The position numbers and the translations under genes are program-made. Below are positions 15,315 to 23,193 of a DNA stretch of 64,000 nt, one piece after another. This stretch comes from a virus. How positions within the stretch are numbered: position 1 is the stretch's first letter; each line of letters opens with the position of its first letter. The notes beneath the pieces are model-generated. The model saw only the letters and a program-made list of their open reading frames with translations. It was not told the origin of the DNA and did no database searches. The stretch spans positions 1-64,000 of IMG/VR virus record IMGVR_UViG_3300029319_009305; one strand, written 5' to 3'.

Positions 15315-16130
15315 ATGCAGTACGAAGAGATTCATATTGATAATTATCTTGACGAAAATGTTAAACATGTTCTTAGCAACAAACTAATAACTTATGTTAC
15401 AGAAAATTGCGGGGGTTATATTTCCGGAGGGTTTGCAAGAAAAGTATACCGCCGTGAAGGTCTAACCGAGTATTTGAGTCACGGTGATATTGATATATAT
15501 TTTCATAGTTTCGAAGGTTTTAAAAAGGCAGAAGCACATTTCGAAAAGCAAGGTGTTTCAAAATATGATTCTATTACTGGGTCGTGTAGTCAATACAAGA
15601 CTTGGCTTTTTGACAATCCACACGTAAAAGTTCAACTAGTCAAAGCGTTCACGGGCCCGCCTTCTGAGCTTTTTAAAAGTTTTGATTTCACAAATAATAA
15701 GATTGCGATTTGTGGTTCAAAAGTTATTTATGACAAGTCAATCAACGATCTTGATTTTCATAAAAGGCTTGATATAAACAATTCTAACTCCCCTTTTCTT
15801 ATGAGTAGAATTTACAAATACATAAAATATCGAGGCTATAAATCTATCACCGAGTCTAGCAGAGTTCATATAACAGCTTGGCTAGCCAAGGCAAACCAAG
15901 GCCTTTGGGATTCTGAAAAATGTGGGGTAACTTGGTTTGACGGTGGTGTTTATAATCAGTGGTGTCTGCCCTGGTTAATAGCAAACAAGGAATTGTTAAC
16001 TGATACTGATTTGCTTTTGCTTTTGGGAAAAGTTATGTACAAGGAACAGCGAAGAATTTCTAACTACCAAAGTGTTTTTGAAACTAAAGACGTAGCTAGG
16101 GAAGAGCTATCAAATCGTTCAAATAATTAA
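15315..16130 (+). CDS. nucleotidyltransferase-fold protein
   Basis: 271 residues from ATG 15315. YISGGFARKVYRRE followed by HGDIDIYFHS is the pol-beta-superfamily active site (G-[GS]-x-A-R, then D-x-D). The rest, including a WLAKANQGLW helix, does not match a named subgroup. Could add nucleotides to RNA or modify a protein or antibiotic-like target; substrate unknown. Confidence 0.7.
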   Translation: MQYEEIHIDNYLDENVKHVLSNKLITYVTENCGGYISGGFARKVYRREGLTEYLSHGDIDIYFHSFEGFKKAEAHFEKQGVSKYDSITGSCSQYKTWLFDNPHVKVQLVKAFTGPPSELFKSFDFTNNKIAICGSKVIYDKSINDLDFHKRLDINNSNSPFLMSRIYKYIKYRGYKSITESSRVHITAWLAKANQGLWDSEKCGVTWFDGGVYNQWCLPWLIANKELLTDTDLLLLLGKVMYKEQRRISNYQSVFETKDVAREELSNRSNN

Positions 16131-16144
16131 TTTAAAGGGGGGAA

Positions 16145-16747
16145 ATGGATATGACTCAAAAATTTAATCGAGTGCTGTACGCAGTCTTGTCAGATCTTGT
16201 GGAAAAACATATGACTAACGACATGTCGATAACTAAGCGAGAGCTACGAGATTTGTTGGAAGCTGATGTAAGCAATACAATGGTTGCTGTTTTCGAAGAT
16301 TACGACAAGATATATTCTAGTTCTGTAGATCAAGAAACAGATGAGCTTATCACTGTAAATGATACCCGATATACACGATCTGATATTATGCACCAACTTC
16401 TTCATGGTATACCTTACGAATCAAACGAAGACGTTAACGATTTAGCTTTTGATATTTTGCGTGCGATGAATTATAAACTCGCCGATGATTTTGTAATATT
16501 TCCTAACGCACATGACAAATCAACGTTGTATGTTAATCAGCGCTCTGTTGAGATTGCAAAGATATCAGTTCAACATGACAAAATATTTTTGCTTCCGCCT
16601 AAGGTTAAGTCTGATTTTAAAATTGTCAAGCACGTTTTCATTCAGTTGTTGTCTTGTATTTTAGATAAGAAGGCATCAAAGGATGACGCTACTGTTAAAG
16701 AAACAAAAGAAAAAAAGAAGCCTGTCCCTAATTTCGATTTTATTTAA
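16145..16747 (+). CDS. hypothetical with internal QLR-like helix
   Basis: 200 residues after an AAAGGGGGG ribosome site. An SITKRELRDLLEAD segment near residue 27 resembles the QLR motif but is internal. The remainder is alpha/beta and unrecognised; the C-terminus is Lys/Glu-rich and disordered. Confidence 0.6.
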   Translation: MDMTQKFNRVLYAVLSDLVEKHMTNDMSITKRELRDLLEADVSNTMVAVFEDYDKIYSSSVDQETDELITVNDTRYTRSDIMHQLLHGIPYESNEDVNDLAFDILRAMNYKLADDFVIFPNAHDKSTLYVNQRSVEIAKISVQHDKIFLLPPKVKSDFKIVKHVFIQLLSCILDKKASKDDATVKETKEKKKPVPNFDFI

Positions 16748-16761
16748 ATAGACTTAACACA

Positions 16762-16789
16762 TGCAAATTATTTAAAAAAACTTTATAAT
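16762..16789 (+). promoter_or_regulatory. TGCAAA/TATAAT promoter
   Basis: TGCAAA (16762-16767), 16-bp spacer, TATAAT (16784-16789); AAGGAG follows before ATG 16810. Confidence 0.75.
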
Positions 16790-16809
16790 AATTTTATAAG
16801 GAGAAAATA

Positions 16810-16977
16810 ATGGGTGAGTTAATTAATCTCGATGAGTACAGAAAAAACAAAGAATTTAAGCGAATCTTTGATGAATTCGATCAAAGACTAATTGAATTAG
16901 GTGTTGAAATTGTTTGGGAAGCTAATATGCTAAACAGCGATGGTACGTGCACCAAAATTGGCGAAATAGATTTTTAA
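16810..16977 (+). CDS. hypothetical small protein
   Basis: 55 residues: an N-terminal charged helix (DEYRKNKEFKRIFDEF) then a short beta-like end. Own promoter and ribosome binding site support it. Function unknown. Confidence 0.6.
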   Translation: MGELINLDEYRKNKEFKRIFDEFDQRLIELGVEIVWEANMLNSDGTCTKIGEIDF

Positions 16978-16985
16978 CCAGTGCG

Positions 16986-17013
16986 TGTAAATTATTTAAA
17001 AAAACATTATAAT
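16986..17013 (+). promoter_or_regulatory. promoter for the RadA-like gene
   Basis: TGTAAA (16986-16991), 16-bp spacer, TATAAT (17008-17013). Confidence 0.65.
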
Positions 17014-17058
17014 ACCAACATAATAAAAAACTAAAAACCAAAAAACAAGGACAAAAAA

Positions 17059-17811
17059 ATGAAACTTAATGTTAAAATCGAAGATATTCCGTTCGGATCA
17101 AATATTCAAGATGTTGAAGTACCAGCTATTCTCAAGAAGAAAGTAGCAACAGGACTAAACTATTTTGATGACGCACTAGGTGGTAAAGGCTTTACCCCAT
17201 CGATGGTATCACTTTTTATTGGTACACCAGGTAGTGGTAAGACAACAATGATGCTTACACTTGCTAATGAAATTGCTAGATCTGGTAATGTCGCAGTATT
17301 CAACACAGCAGAAGAATCACTACATCAAATCAAGATGACTTCTGAACGTTTGCGATTGCGCGGTGGTTTTCTTGTGGGTGCTGAAACACATGTGCCTACA
17401 TTGCTTAAAGGTTGTGATAAGCTTAGAGCAGCTAATCCTGACAAACACTTCTTTCTTATTGTTGACTCTTTGCAAACACTTGATGATGGTTATTTTAATA
17501 GTGGAAGAATTACGTCTGCTACTGCCGAACGTTCTCTACAATTGTTGACTAACTATGCAAAAGAACATGCATGCAACGTTATTTGTATTGGACAAGTTAC
17601 AAAAGATGGAAAGATGGCAGGAACACAAAAACTTAAGCACATGGTTGATGCCATGATTACGCTTGACGTTGAAAGAAAGGATGAGGAAATGCGCGGTTGT
17701 AGAATCCTATCGACTGAAAAGAATCGTTTTGGAGGTTGCGGACACACTTTTTTCCTACAACTTAAAGAAACAGGATTCACTGAACTTGGTAGAATATCTG
17801 ACGCATCGTAG
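17059..17811 (+). CDS. RadA/Sms-like recombination ATPase core
   Basis: 250 residues, only the RecA-like ATPase part of RadA (bacterial RadA is about 450). Walker A GTPGSGKT near 55-62; NTAEESLHQIKMTSERL corresponds to the RadA EES..Q..R motif; LIVDSLQTL is Walker B; GQVTKDGKMAGTQKLKHMVD and the RadA hallmark KNRFG (about 221-225) are present. The N-terminal zinc finger and the C-terminal Lon-like domain are missing. RadA is a DnaB-type branch-migration helicase, so this may serve phage recombination or helicase loading. Confidence 0.85.
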   Translation: MKLNVKIEDIPFGSNIQDVEVPAILKKKVATGLNYFDDALGGKGFTPSMVSLFIGTPGSGKTTMMLTLANEIARSGNVAVFNTAEESLHQIKMTSERLRLRGGFLVGAETHVPTLLKGCDKLRAANPDKHFFLIVDSLQTLDDGYFNSGRITSATAERSLQLLTNYAKEHACNVICIGQVTKDGKMAGTQKLKHMVDAMITLDVERKDEEMRGCRILSTEKNRFGGCGHTFFLQLKETGFTELGRISDAS

Positions 17812-17861
17812 GAGGTAGCGAGGAGACGTGCTCCCGGGGGCGGGGGAGAATAATACCGCCT
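17810..17861 (+). ncRNA. G-rich structured element before tRNA-Leu
   Basis: AGGAGGTA (17810-17817) pairs with TACCGCCT (17854-17861) at 7 of 8 positions. Inside are a GGAG/CTCC hairpin (17822-17834) and a run CGGGGGCGGGGG. The plan, outer stem, small hairpin, then G-tracts, resembles 34871-34959. It might instead be a spacer processed from the tRNA. Confidence 0.35.
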
Positions 17862-17870
17862 AACTTTAAT

Positions 17871-17957
17871 GCCTTGGTGGTGGAATTGGTAGACACAGGA
17901 GACTTAAAATCTTCTGCCAGAATTGGCGTGCGGGTTCGAGTCCCGCCCGAGGCACCA
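17871..17957 (+). tRNA. tRNA-Leu (anticodon UAA)
   Basis: Type II tRNA with a long variable arm. Acceptor GCCTTGG pairs with CCGAGGC; anticodon stem GGAGA/TCTTC encloses CTTAAAA with TAA at 17905-17907; the T-arm CGGGTTCGAGTCCCG is canonical; CCA is encoded. Reads UUA (and possibly UUG), fitting the AT-rich coding here. Confidence 0.95.
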
Positions 17958-17966
17958 TTTATTTTT

Positions 17967-18040
17967 AAGACATCACTCGTTGGTTTAAATTATGTCCCGG
18001 GTGCTGAGTGATGTCTTCCTTGGTTTGGCACCCGGGACAT
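17967..18040 (+). ncRNA. H-type pseudoknot downstream of the tRNA
   Basis: Two interleaved perfect helices: AAGACATCACTC (17967-17978) with GAGTGATGTCTT (18006-18017), and ATGTCCCGGGTGC (17992-18004) with GCACCCGGGACAT (18028-18040). Loops are 13, 1 and 10 nt, a plausible H-type geometry. TTATTTTTTATT follows, so the second helix alone also looks like an intrinsic terminator. It ends 21 nt before the ATG at 18062. Confidence 0.7.
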
Positions 18041-18061
18041 TTATTTTTTATTGAGGTTCAA

Positions 18062-18367
18062 ATGAAATACAACAAAAATTTGATTCAGTGGAGCAAAGAC
18101 AGAAAAAAACCAGCTGAAGATCCTGATTTGGTTTTTCGAAGAAGAAGAACTGCAATTCTTTCTGAGCTCAAGAGTCATGATGATCCAGTAGCTGAAAGAT
18201 ATGTCTATAGAGAGATCAGACGTGAATTCAGTACACACAAAGATTTTCTTAATATGTTACAGGGTCTTGTTAAAGAAAAGCTTGTGGTGATAAAGCAAGA
18301 CAAAAGTACGGGACAAGGCACTAAGTATGTTTTGACACGCAAAGGAAAGTCTCTAGTTCCATTTTAA
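18062..18367 (+). CDS. winged-helix-like DNA-binding protein
   Basis: 101 residues from ATG 18062 with TTGAGG upstream; the frame is open to 18008 but that part overlaps the pseudoknot. Helical N-terminus, RYVYREIRREFSTHKDFLNML, then KEKLVVIKQDKSTGQGTKYVLTRKG, which looks like a recognition helix and a beta wing. Possible transcription regulator. Confidence 0.5.
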   Translation: MKYNKNLIQWSKDRKKPAEDPDLVFRRRRTAILSELKSHDDPVAERYVYREIRREFSTHKDFLNMLQGLVKEKLVVIKQDKSTGQGTKYVLTRKGKSLVPF

Positions 18368-18449
18368 AATTTATCTTTTCTGATGAGATTATACTCGTGT
18401 AATTACATATATATTATGTGGTACACGACTTAATTTCAGGGGGATTGAA

Positions 18450-18743
18450 ATGTCAACATTAACAAAAGATGACGTGTGGAAAATGGTACAAATTATGATG
18501 TCTGTAACGATTATACCGTTAGCCGGTTGGGTTTGGAATACTAACGTTCATGTTGCTGAACTTCAAAATGATCTAGGCGATGCTGAGCTGGTTATTGCTG
18601 AGCTCGTTGCTAAAAAAGCGCAGTATGAAGCAAAAGAACTCGAATTAGCATCACAAATAATTGGAATTGAAAAAGATATTGAATACATGAAGGGGTCACT
18701 CGGTAGAATTGAATCACTAGTGACAAGGAAAAAAGACAAATGA
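18450..18743 (+). CDS. membrane-anchored coiled-coil protein, possible i-spanin
   Basis: 97 residues. A transmembrane helix at about 13-33 (IMMSVTIIPLAGWVW) and a long coiled coil to the C-terminus. Size and topology resemble inner-membrane spanins, and the next gene, overlapping by 4 nt, encodes an exported protein. No holin or endolysin is adjacent, so the lysis role is only a suggestion. The upstream 82 bp holds no clear promoter of the common type. Confidence 0.5.
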   Translation: MSTLTKDDVWKMVQIMMSVTIIPLAGWVWNTNVHVAELQNDLGDAELVIAELVAKKAQYEAKELELASQIIGIEKDIEYMKGSLGRIESLVTRKKDK

Positions 18744-18988
18744 TGAATTCACTAACACCAGGCATGTTTGTTCTGTTATTTAATTCGACCCTTGCTCAAG
18801 CACAAGAATGTGAAGATCTTAAGCGTGATATGGAAGCACTTGAATTGTTCTTGCAAGATCAGGAAGACTATGAAAAATATTGTTCTGATTTGCCATGGGA
18901 ACAACCAGATATAGAAGTATACAAAAAAGACCTAAGATCTCACTTGCCCCAGACATGCCAAGATAAAAAACAAAAAGAAGATATCTGA
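18740..18988 (+). CDS. exported small protein, possible spanin partner
   Basis: 82 residues. N-terminal signal-like segment (FVLLFNSTLAQAQ) with a likely signal peptidase I site after AQA, then a charged region with three Cys. There is no lipobox, which argues against a classical o-spanin. Start at 18740 or 18743. Confidence 0.45.
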   Translation: MMNSLTPGMFVLLFNSTLAQAQECEDLKRDMEALELFLQDQEDYEKYCSDLPWEQPDIEVYKKDLRSHLPQTCQDKKQKEDI

Positions 18989-19002
18989 GGTATGAACTAC
19001 AA

Positions 19003-19842
19003 ATGGCAACACCCCTAATAAGGATTTCAGAAACAATATACGCAAAACTCGAGACATATCAACCGACTGGTTCAGTTAAAGATAGGATGGTAAGTTATCT
19101 CGTAAATGATGCATTGAACAAACACAAAATAATGCCTGGGCATACTCGGCTCATAGAAGCTACGAGTGGTAACACAGGTATAGCTTTAGCAGCTCAGGCA
19201 GCAAAGTATGGTTGCACATGTATCATTGTCATGCCCCAGAATATGTCTGAACAACGCAAACAAATGATGAGAGCATTTGGTGCGCACATAATAGAAGTCG
19301 GAGATAATGATTTTCAGGGTGCTATTAAGATAAGAGACGAACTTATTAGTGAAGCAACTAAAGATCGTGAGATCTGGTGCCCGTATCAGTTTGAAAATCC
19401 CTTAAATATACAGTGTCATTTTAAGAAAACAGCTCCTGAAATATTGCATCAAGTTGTAAGCTTAGGTAAAAAGTGGCATGGATTTGTTCACGGAGCAGGA
19501 ACAGGCGGGACAATGATGGGTGTTAAGAAATATATTGACCATCATGAGCTTCCAACAAAATGTATATTGACTGTTCCCCACGAAGGAGCAGAATCGCATG
19601 GCATTCAAGGTATAAATGATGGAGCAGATTTTTTACTTGATCGTAACTTGATGGATAATGTTGTAAGGGTCGAAACGTCAGAAGCAATTCAGCGTATGAA
19701 AAAATATGCTCAGGAAACTGGGCTGCTTGTTGGGATAAGTAGTGGTGCAAACATTGTCGCTGCTGAGACTTATGTTGAAACATTCAACCCTGACGGGATA
19801 GTTATAACTATGTTGTGCGATAGGGGAGAGAGGTATTTATGA
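19003..19842 (+). CDS. cysteine synthase-like PLP enzyme
   Basis: 279 residues against about 305-320 for CysK/CysM; the N-terminus is about 15 residues shorter. PTGSVKDR carries the PLP lysine (Lys26), SGNTGIALA binds substrate, GAGTGGTMMG the phosphate, GISSGAN is conserved and CDRGERYL is the family terminus. Catalyses beta-replacement, O-acetylserine plus sulfide (or a related thiol) to cysteine. Overlaps the next gene by 4 nt. It could feed cysteine or thiol pools during infection (inference). Confidence 0.9.
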   Translation: MATPLIRISETIYAKLETYQPTGSVKDRMVSYLVNDALNKHKIMPGHTRLIEATSGNTGIALAAQAAKYGCTCIIVMPQNMSEQRKQMMRAFGAHIIEVGDNDFQGAIKIRDELISEATKDREIWCPYQFENPLNIQCHFKKTAPEILHQVVSLGKKWHGFVHGAGTGGTMMGVKKYIDHHELPTKCILTVPHEGAESHGIQGINDGADFLLDRNLMDNVVRVETSEAIQRMKKYAQETGLLVGISSGANIVAAETYVETFNPDGIVITMLCDRGERYL

Positions 19843-20630
19843 GAAAATCAGTATTTATCGGTGCAATGAAACCAATGACGTCAGGGCACTACGCGATGAT
19901 ACAACAGGTTGTAAATGATGTAGCAGCGCCAGAGGGAGAGAATGCCGCGGAATCTTATGTTATAATATCAATACAAGATAGGATAAAGTCTGGGCAAATG
20001 GCGGTGTATGGTGAAACTGTAATTCAAGCACTGAATGACTTTTATCTTGCAAACAACGCACTGTTGCCAGTAGTTCCACAAGGGCACACTTTAAATATAG
20101 TATTTGTATATTCAGGAAAATTTAAGCTAGACAATCCAAACAGGCTGAATCAGATAAAAGACACTATCAATCAAATTGAAGAAGCACTATCTGATAGAGG
20201 TGATGTAAACATACTAGTCTCTGAAGTTGTGTCGGGCCCTCCAAATTTTCTACTCGGTATGGCAGAGGTCGAGCCGGATACAGAATTTGTTCTTTATGTT
20301 GGCGAAGATGATTTTTCTAAGTATGGGTTTTTGAAAAAATATGTTGACAATATTTCAATTGAAGCATTTGAGCGATTTGAAGGAGGAATATCAGGGACTG
20401 AAGTCAGAGATCTCATGTCACGTGAAGATTTAGAGCCTCATGAAGTTCAAAGGCTAAGTACAGCTTTTCCAAAAGGTATTGATCATGAACAGATTAGCAG
20501 ATTTTTTAGAGAAAAGAGTAAGAATAGATTACAAGAAGATAATTTGACAATGCTTGAAAAGTGCACATATGGTGACTATGACGTTGATTCAGCAATTCGA
20601 AATATATTTATTAAAGGATTAATCAAATAG
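19839..20630 (+). CDS. NMN-adenylyltransferase-like nucleotidyltransferase
   Basis: 263 residues. The N-terminus KSVFIGAMKPMTSGHY is the HxGH-type nucleotide-binding motif with Ser for the first His. GGISGTEVRDLM is the ISxTxxR motif. Related phage proteins act like NadM in NAD salvage, but cytidylyl or pantetheine-phosphate substrates are possible. Coupled to the PLP enzyme by overlap. Confidence 0.75.
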   Translation: MRKSVFIGAMKPMTSGHYAMIQQVVNDVAAPEGENAAESYVIISIQDRIKSGQMAVYGETVIQALNDFYLANNALLPVVPQGHTLNIVFVYSGKFKLDNPNRLNQIKDTINQIEEALSDRGDVNILVSEVVSGPPNFLLGMAEVEPDTEFVLYVGEDDFSKYGFLKKYVDNISIEAFERFEGGISGTEVRDLMSREDLEPHEVQRLSTAFPKGIDHEQISRFFREKSKNRLQEDNLTMLEKCTYGDYDVDSAIRNIFIKGLIK

Positions 20631-20656
20631 AAAGTCATATATATACATAGGGTTAT

Positions 20657-21070
20657 ATGACTGATGAGTTTGAAAAGGGAGACCTGGTTGTGTATGCAGG
20701 TTTGACTAAAAAACTGTCTGGAGATTCTGCTGCGCATTACCGTTTAGGCATTGTTAATGAAGTGGGAAAGTATGAGTTGTTTATAAAAGAGCAAGGATCA
20801 CATCTTGGTTTAGCATTTCGAGTAGCTAAAGAGTGTGCTATGAAAGTTGATAGGACAAAAGTCAAACCTATTCCTGTCAACGACTATAATCCAAAACTTG
20901 GTGATTTAGTTTTGAGTCTTAACGACTCAAAATATACAAAGATACAGAAAGATCACGGAATTCTTATTGAAATATCAGAAGTTCCTGGTCAACTTAAGTC
21001 AGGTAAGATTAGAAAGGGAACAAATGAAAAGCTAGTCACGTATGGTAACCTTATAGTTTTAGAACATTAA
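20657..21070 (+). CDS. double GDLV-domain protein
   Basis: 137 residues containing two copies of the barrel pattern: EKGDLVVYAG near residue 7 and KLGDLVLSLND near residue 81, each followed by a G-I-[LV] strand. The only clear tandem duplication inside one chain in this family here. Confidence 0.65.
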   Translation: MTDEFEKGDLVVYAGLTKKLSGDSAAHYRLGIVNEVGKYELFIKEQGSHLGLAFRVAKECAMKVDRTKVKPIPVNDYNPKLGDLVLSLNDSKYTKIQKDHGILIEISEVPGQLKSGKIRKGTNEKLVTYGNLIVLEH

Positions 21071-21083
21071 GTTTAAATATGCG

Positions 21084-21111
21084 TGTAAAACTTTATAAGT
21101 GACAATATAAT
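21084..21111 (+). promoter_or_regulatory. promoter
   Basis: TGTAAA (21084-21089), 16-bp spacer, TATAAT (21106-21111). Serves the gene at 21134. Confidence 0.65.
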
Positions 21112-21133
21112 ATATTTGTTTAAGGAAATAATT

Positions 21134-21391
21134 ATGAGTCATTTTATCAAAGAAGTTATTCCGCTTTCTGATTATGTAAAAAAATTGTCAGACACTGAAC
21201 TCGCCGATATCGTCTCAAATTATCAAGCGTCTCATCGCTGGGAGCTAACTGATGCCCACAAGACGCTGTACAACAGTGCAAGGAAAGAGTGGGTAAAAAG
21301 GCACGACAAAAAACCAATGCCTAAGCTTATGACAAACTTTGATATGATACTTCAAAAGACTGACAATTTTTTGCCAACTTACAAATTATAG
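21134..21391 (+). CDS. hypothetical protein
   Basis: 85 residues from ATG 21134 after AAGGAAAT. Helical and polar (TDAHKTLYNSARKEWVKRH). Not recognised. Confidence 0.6.
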   Translation: MSHFIKEVIPLSDYVKKLSDTELADIVSNYQASHRWELTDAHKTLYNSARKEWVKRHDKKPMPKLMTNFDMILQKTDNFLPTYKL

Positions 21392-21463
21392 ACATATTTT
21401 GAGTATACGTTTTGATTTAATCGTTTATACTGAAGCTTCAAATTCTATGTAAGGGTAAAGTCA

Positions 21464-21688
21464 ATGAGAAATTATACTAATCAACAAGTTTTTGATTATT
21501 TAGAAGATCTAAAAATATCAGAAATGCAAATGTATGTAGAGTTAATTGAAAATTTTAAAAACATGGCGAAGGGTGGGAACGGTGGAGTCCCTGATCACCT
21601 CAATGGTACTTCAATTCGTGAATACTATTACACAGGATGGCCTGACGCTAGGTTTCGAATAATACTAGAAGAATTAGGAGAACTTTAA
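21464..21688 (+). CDS. hypothetical, paralogue of the gene at 31591
   Basis: 74 residues. N-terminal helices, a Gly-rich loop (KGGNGGVPDHL), then TSIREYYYTGW and an acidic helix. The Gly-loop/SIRE-YY block recurs in the protein at 31591. A weak promoter (TATACG, 16 bp, TATACT 21426-21431) precedes it. Its stop overlaps the next ATG by 1 nt. Confidence 0.6.
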   Translation: MRNYTNQQVFDYLEDLKISEMQMYVELIENFKNMAKGGNGGVPDHLNGTSIREYYYTGWPDARFRIILEELGEL

Positions 21689-22083
21689 TGAATAGCTGGT
21701 ATAATAACAATCTTAGCATTGAAAGAGAATATAGTGCGCAGTTTGATTTTTCTCATTACTGGAAAAGTAAAATCAGAAGAGGGAAGCATGTAACATTCAG
21801 TATTGTAAATAATACAGCTACTATGCTAAGCGACAAGACAACATATTATGAGTTGGAACCTCAAAGCATAGCATCTACAGAATTTACTGACAGCAAGCCG
21901 ATGATACTTTTTGCAATTCGCAAACATCAAGCTTTTTCAGGAGGAAGAGAGAAAAACAACCAATTCGTAGGAGAGTTTGCTGTTGAGATTGGATCGTACT
22001 ACACAGTCATGAGATCCCTATCAACTATTGTCTGCGAGCATTGTGATATTGATTTAGCTCAAAATAAAATTGTAATATACTAG
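21688..22083 (+). CDS. hypothetical beta-rich protein
   Basis: 131 residues, mixed aromatic and polar strands (HVTFSIVNNTATML, FVGEFAVEIGSYYTV). One CEHC pair near residue 111. Coupled to the gene upstream. Function unknown. Confidence 0.55.
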   Translation: MNSWYNNNLSIEREYSAQFDFSHYWKSKIRRGKHVTFSIVNNTATMLSDKTTYYELEPQSIASTEFTDSKPMILFAIRKHQAFSGGREKNNQFVGEFAVEIGSYYTVMRSLSTIVCEHCDIDLAQNKIVIY

Positions 22084-22095
22084 TAGATTAAATCG

Positions 22096-22123
22096 TGCAA
22101 ATTATAAAAAGATATAATATAAT
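22096..22123 (+). promoter_or_regulatory. TGCAAA/TATAAT promoter
   Basis: CG-TGCAAA (22096-22101), 16-bp spacer, TATAAT (22118-22123), with a second overlapping TATAAT at 22113. Serves 22165. Confidence 0.75.
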
Positions 22124-22164
22124 AAAATTGTTAAATACATAATTCAAAATCATAGGAGTTAATT

Positions 22165-22677
22165 ATGACTAACATTCCATCAGCCACAGTCAATCTTTTG
22201 AAAAATTTGCAGTCAGGTTCTTTGGCACTAAACGACCTTAAAACCAATCAAGCTATTATGCTTGCCAGTTCAGGCTTTCTGACAGTTAATGACAACGAAC
22301 CTCAACTCACTAAAAAGGTATCTACAATTCTTAATCGTGAAGCAAGAAAACTTTTGCAAGCACGAGCTAATATTGGGGTTGCTTGCTTTCTGGCATCTAA
22401 CATGAAAGATGGCGTAGGCTTTAGCGTCAAACCACAAGGTAAGAATAAGTCAACTTCTATTTTGCCCCATCTAGCAGAACACGGTATCAATCGTGATCAA
22501 GTACTTACTGCGCTCAAGATACTTCGTGCCGAAGGGCTTGTCGAAACAAATGCAAATTTTGTGAACAACAATTGTTCAATTCGATGGTATCGTGCAGGAA
22601 CTTACGAGCCTGATTTGGGTGTTCCGCAAAATGCAGAGCCTGAAGAACACGATGTTGAGTTTCTTACAATCGCCTAA
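22165..22677 (+). CDS. possible winged-helix regulator
   Basis: 170 residues. The C-terminal part (GINRDQVLTALKILRAEGLVETNANF, read as two helices then a wing) looks like a winged-helix domain. The N-terminal half is helical and unrecognised. Strong own promoter and AGGAG. Confidence 0.5.
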   Translation: MTNIPSATVNLLKNLQSGSLALNDLKTNQAIMLASSGFLTVNDNEPQLTKKVSTILNREARKLLQARANIGVACFLASNMKDGVGFSVKPQGKNKSTSILPHLAEHGINRDQVLTALKILRAEGLVETNANFVNNNCSIRWYRAGTYEPDLGVPQNAEPEEHDVEFLTIA

Positions 22678-22688
22678 CTGGTGCTTAA

Positions 22689-22961
22689 ATGAAAAGACCC
22701 CCGCTTAAAAGCTATGTCATAACAACAAAGCATAATGATCAAATCTTAAAGGGCAGGATCGTGTATTGGTCGAAGGATTATCAGGTTATTTTAGAAGAAC
22801 CATTTTATAAAGAAACTAAAATGACACACATGATGTACATGATTCCTGCTAGATTTGTGACACCAGAGGACACACATGATTATAGTCCTAATATTCACAA
22901 CATTGACATTGTTGAAAAATGTGTCAAGATAATGATTAATCTATACGAGGAAAATAAATGA
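22689..22961 (+). CDS. hypothetical beta-barrel-like protein
   Basis: 90 residues: SYVITTKHNDQILKGRIVYW then YQVILEEP, a short barrel recalling the GDLV fold without the GDLV motif, then a C-terminal helix. Overlaps the next gene by 4 nt. Confidence 0.55.
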   Translation: MKRPPLKSYVITTKHNDQILKGRIVYWSKDYQVILEEPFYKETKMTHMMYMIPARFVTPEDTHDYSPNIHNIDIVEKCVKIMINLYEENK

Positions 22962-23134
22962 AGCAAGAAACAAAGTCTGTTAAAGTCAAAGCATACAATA
23001 GGAAAACCCACACAATCGAGGTAGAATCAATTGAGATGAGTGGCCATAAGTTTTGTTACCTGAAGAAGAACGGTAACATAATTTTAAATACAACCCCTGA
23101 GGAGCTCCGTAAGTTGAAAAAACTATTTGATTAA
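22958..23134 (+). CDS. hypothetical small protein
   Basis: 58 residues, basic N-terminal strand pair (VKVKAYNRKTHTIEVESI) and an acidic-basic C-terminal helix (TPEELRKLKKLF). Coupled by ATGA overlap. Confidence 0.5.
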   Translation: MKQETKSVKVKAYNRKTHTIEVESIEMSGHKFCYLKKNGNIILNTTPEELRKLKKLFD

Positions 23135-23138
23135 TTCA

Positions 23139-23166
23139 TGCAAATAGTATAATGGTATAATATAAT
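23139..23166 (+). promoter_or_regulatory. TGCAAA/TATAAT promoter
   Basis: TGCAAA (23139-23144), 16-bp spacer, TATAAT (23161-23166); leader GTAACCAACCAAAGGAG. Drives the lipoprotein at 23194. Confidence 0.8.
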
Positions 23167-23193
23167 AAATTGTAACCAACCAAAGGAGAAAAA

